A stretch of DNA of 6,141 bases from positions 1 to 6,141 of the forward strand of contig CAMZJG010000066.1 of assembly GCA_947307505.1 (NCBI GenBank), in the 5' to 3' direction. Below the pieces are notes generated by a model, which was not told the DNA's origin, ran no database searches, and saw only the letters and a program-made list of their open reading frames with translations. The stretch's first letter is position 1. Each line of letters starts with the position of its first letter. Made by a program: the position numbers and the translations under genes. Positions 5,423-6,141 of the stretch are shown here, in pieces. The stretch comes from an uncultured Clostridia bacterium. Its GTDB lineage: Bacteria; Bacillota_A; Clostridia; Oscillospirales; Oscillospiraceae.

Positions 5423-6141
5423 ATGAAGGATCCATGCGCGGAAGCCGAATCGGGAAACGGCGTTCGGAAGATCAAGATCCGGGATCCCTTCTGGGATCCT
5501 CTGCGGGAGATCATCCGCAGCCGTGCCATTCCCTATCAGTGGCTTGCGCTGAACGACGCTCTGCCCGGGACAGAACCCAGCGGCTGTCTGCGGAATTTCC
5601 GCATCGCAGCGGGAAAGGAAACCGGCGAGCACCATGGCTTTGTCTTTCAGGACAGCGACGCGTCCAAATGGCTGGAGGGCGTCGCTTACAGCCTTCTTTT
5701 CCATCCGGACCCGGAGCTGGAACGCAAGGCGGATGAAGCGGTGGAAACCATGATCTCCGCCCAGCAGCCGGACGGATATCTGAATACCTATTACACTATT
5801 ACCGCGCCGGATCGGCGTTTTACGAATCTCCGGGATAACCATGAGCTGTATTGCCTCGGCCACATGATCGAAGCCGCTGTGGCCTACCACCGCGCCACCG
5901 GCAAAACTGCACTGTTGGAGGCGGCGGAACGGTATGCAGATCTGGCGGACAGGACCTTCGGGCCGGAGCCGGAGAAAAAACACGGTTACCCCGGTCATCC
6001 GGAGGCGGAACTGGCCCTGATCCGGCTGTATGCCCACACCGGAAACGAGAAATATCTCCGTCTGGCCCGGTATTTCGTGGATGCCCGGGGCAGGGAGCCC
6101 TTGTATTTCCGGGAGGAAGAACGGCTGAACGGCAACGGACG
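5423..6141 (+). CDS. GH127-family glycoside hydrolase (DUF1680, beta-L-arabinofuranosidase-like), N-terminal part
   Basis: An open frame of 239 codons runs from the ATG at 5423 off the right edge without a stop. It matches the all-alpha barrel start of the DUF1680/GH127 family: KIRDPFWDPLREIIR at 18-32, QDSDASKWLEGVAYSLL at 76-92, AQQPDGYLNTYYT at 113-125, NLRDNHELYCLGHMIEAA at 135-152, HGYPGHPEAELALIRLY at 187-203 and YLRLARYFVDARG at 211-223. Characterised members release L-arabinofuranose from beta-linked arabino-oligosaccharides through a zinc-bound catalytic Cys. Full-length proteins are around 600 or more residues, so the catalytic Glu and Cys motifs lie outside the window and activity cannot be judged. 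The N terminus is charged and has no signal peptide, which suggests a cytoplasmic enzyme acting on imported sugars. The gene is divergent from livK. Related DUF1680 families such as GH146 cannot be fully excluded from this part alone. Confidence 0.88.
   Translation, partial: MKDPCAEAESGNGVRKIKIRDPFWDPLREIIRSRAIPYQWLALNDALPGTEPSGCLRNFRIAAGKETGEHHGFVFQDSDASKWLEGVAYSLLFHPDPELERKADEAVETMISAQQPDGYLNTYYTITAPDRRFTNLRDNHELYCLGHMIEAAVAYHRATGKTALLEAAERYADLADRTFGPEPEKKHGYPGHPEAELALIRLYAHTGNEKYLRLARYFVDARGREPLYFREEERLNGNG

Noticed and set aside
5479..5500. Repeated GGGATCC near the start of the GH127 gene as a regulatory hairpin
   Set aside because: The repeat is explained by the conserved protein motif DPFWDP, in which both Asp-Pro pairs use similar codons.
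5375..6037. A 220-codon open frame on the - strand opposite the GH127 gene
   Set aside because: The + strand carries continuous DUF1680/GH127 family sequence with a proper ribosome binding site, and the antisense frame has no family features.

Overview
The window reads as a chromosomal segment from a GC-rich, low-motility-of-content Gram-positive gut-type anaerobe, most likely a Clostridia member of the Oscillospiraceae/Ruminococcaceae kind. This is inferred from strong GGAGG-type ribosome binding sites, a lipoprotein solute-binding protein with a clostridial-style lipobox and Ala/Asn/Pro-rich linker, and the mix of asnA, liv and GH127 genes. No taxonomic marker is present, so the assignment is tentative.

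Layout. (1) Positions 1-272 (+): the C-terminal end of ammonia-dependent asparagine synthetase (asnA), followed by a strong hairpin terminator that lies between convergent genes. (2) Positions 379-5219 (-): a complete five-gene branched-chain/hydrophobic amino acid ABC transporter operon, transcribed right to left in the order livK (binding lipoprotein), livH and livM (permeases), livG and livF (ATPases). The last four genes are packed with gaps of 12, 2 and 2 bases and each has a well-placed Shine-Dalgarno site. A 103-base gap with a strong non-terminator hairpin separates livK from livH. (3) Positions 5220-5422: a 203-base divergent intergenic region with a good sigma-A-type promoter for livK (perfect TTGACA), a palindrome over its spacer and -10, and a weaker extended -10 promoter candidate for the rightward gene. 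(4) Positions 5423-6141 (+): the first 239 codons of a GH127-family (DUF1680, beta-L-arabinofuranosidase-like) glycoside hydrolase, running off the right edge.

How the genes work together: LivK on the outer face of the membrane captures the ligand and delivers it to the LivH-LivM channel, which is powered by the LivG-LivF heterodimer. AsnA (asparagine from aspartate and ammonia) is a neighbour in amino acid metabolism but is convergent and separately transcribed. The GH127 protein has no signal peptide and so probably trims imported arabinose-containing oligosaccharides in the cytoplasm. It has no evident functional link to liv apart from the shared divergent promoter region.

I found no new defence, mobile or RNA system. 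The window is mostly ordinary housekeeping and nutrient-uptake content. The items most worth a second look are the promoter palindrome, the livK-livH hairpin and the start-site correction for livF.
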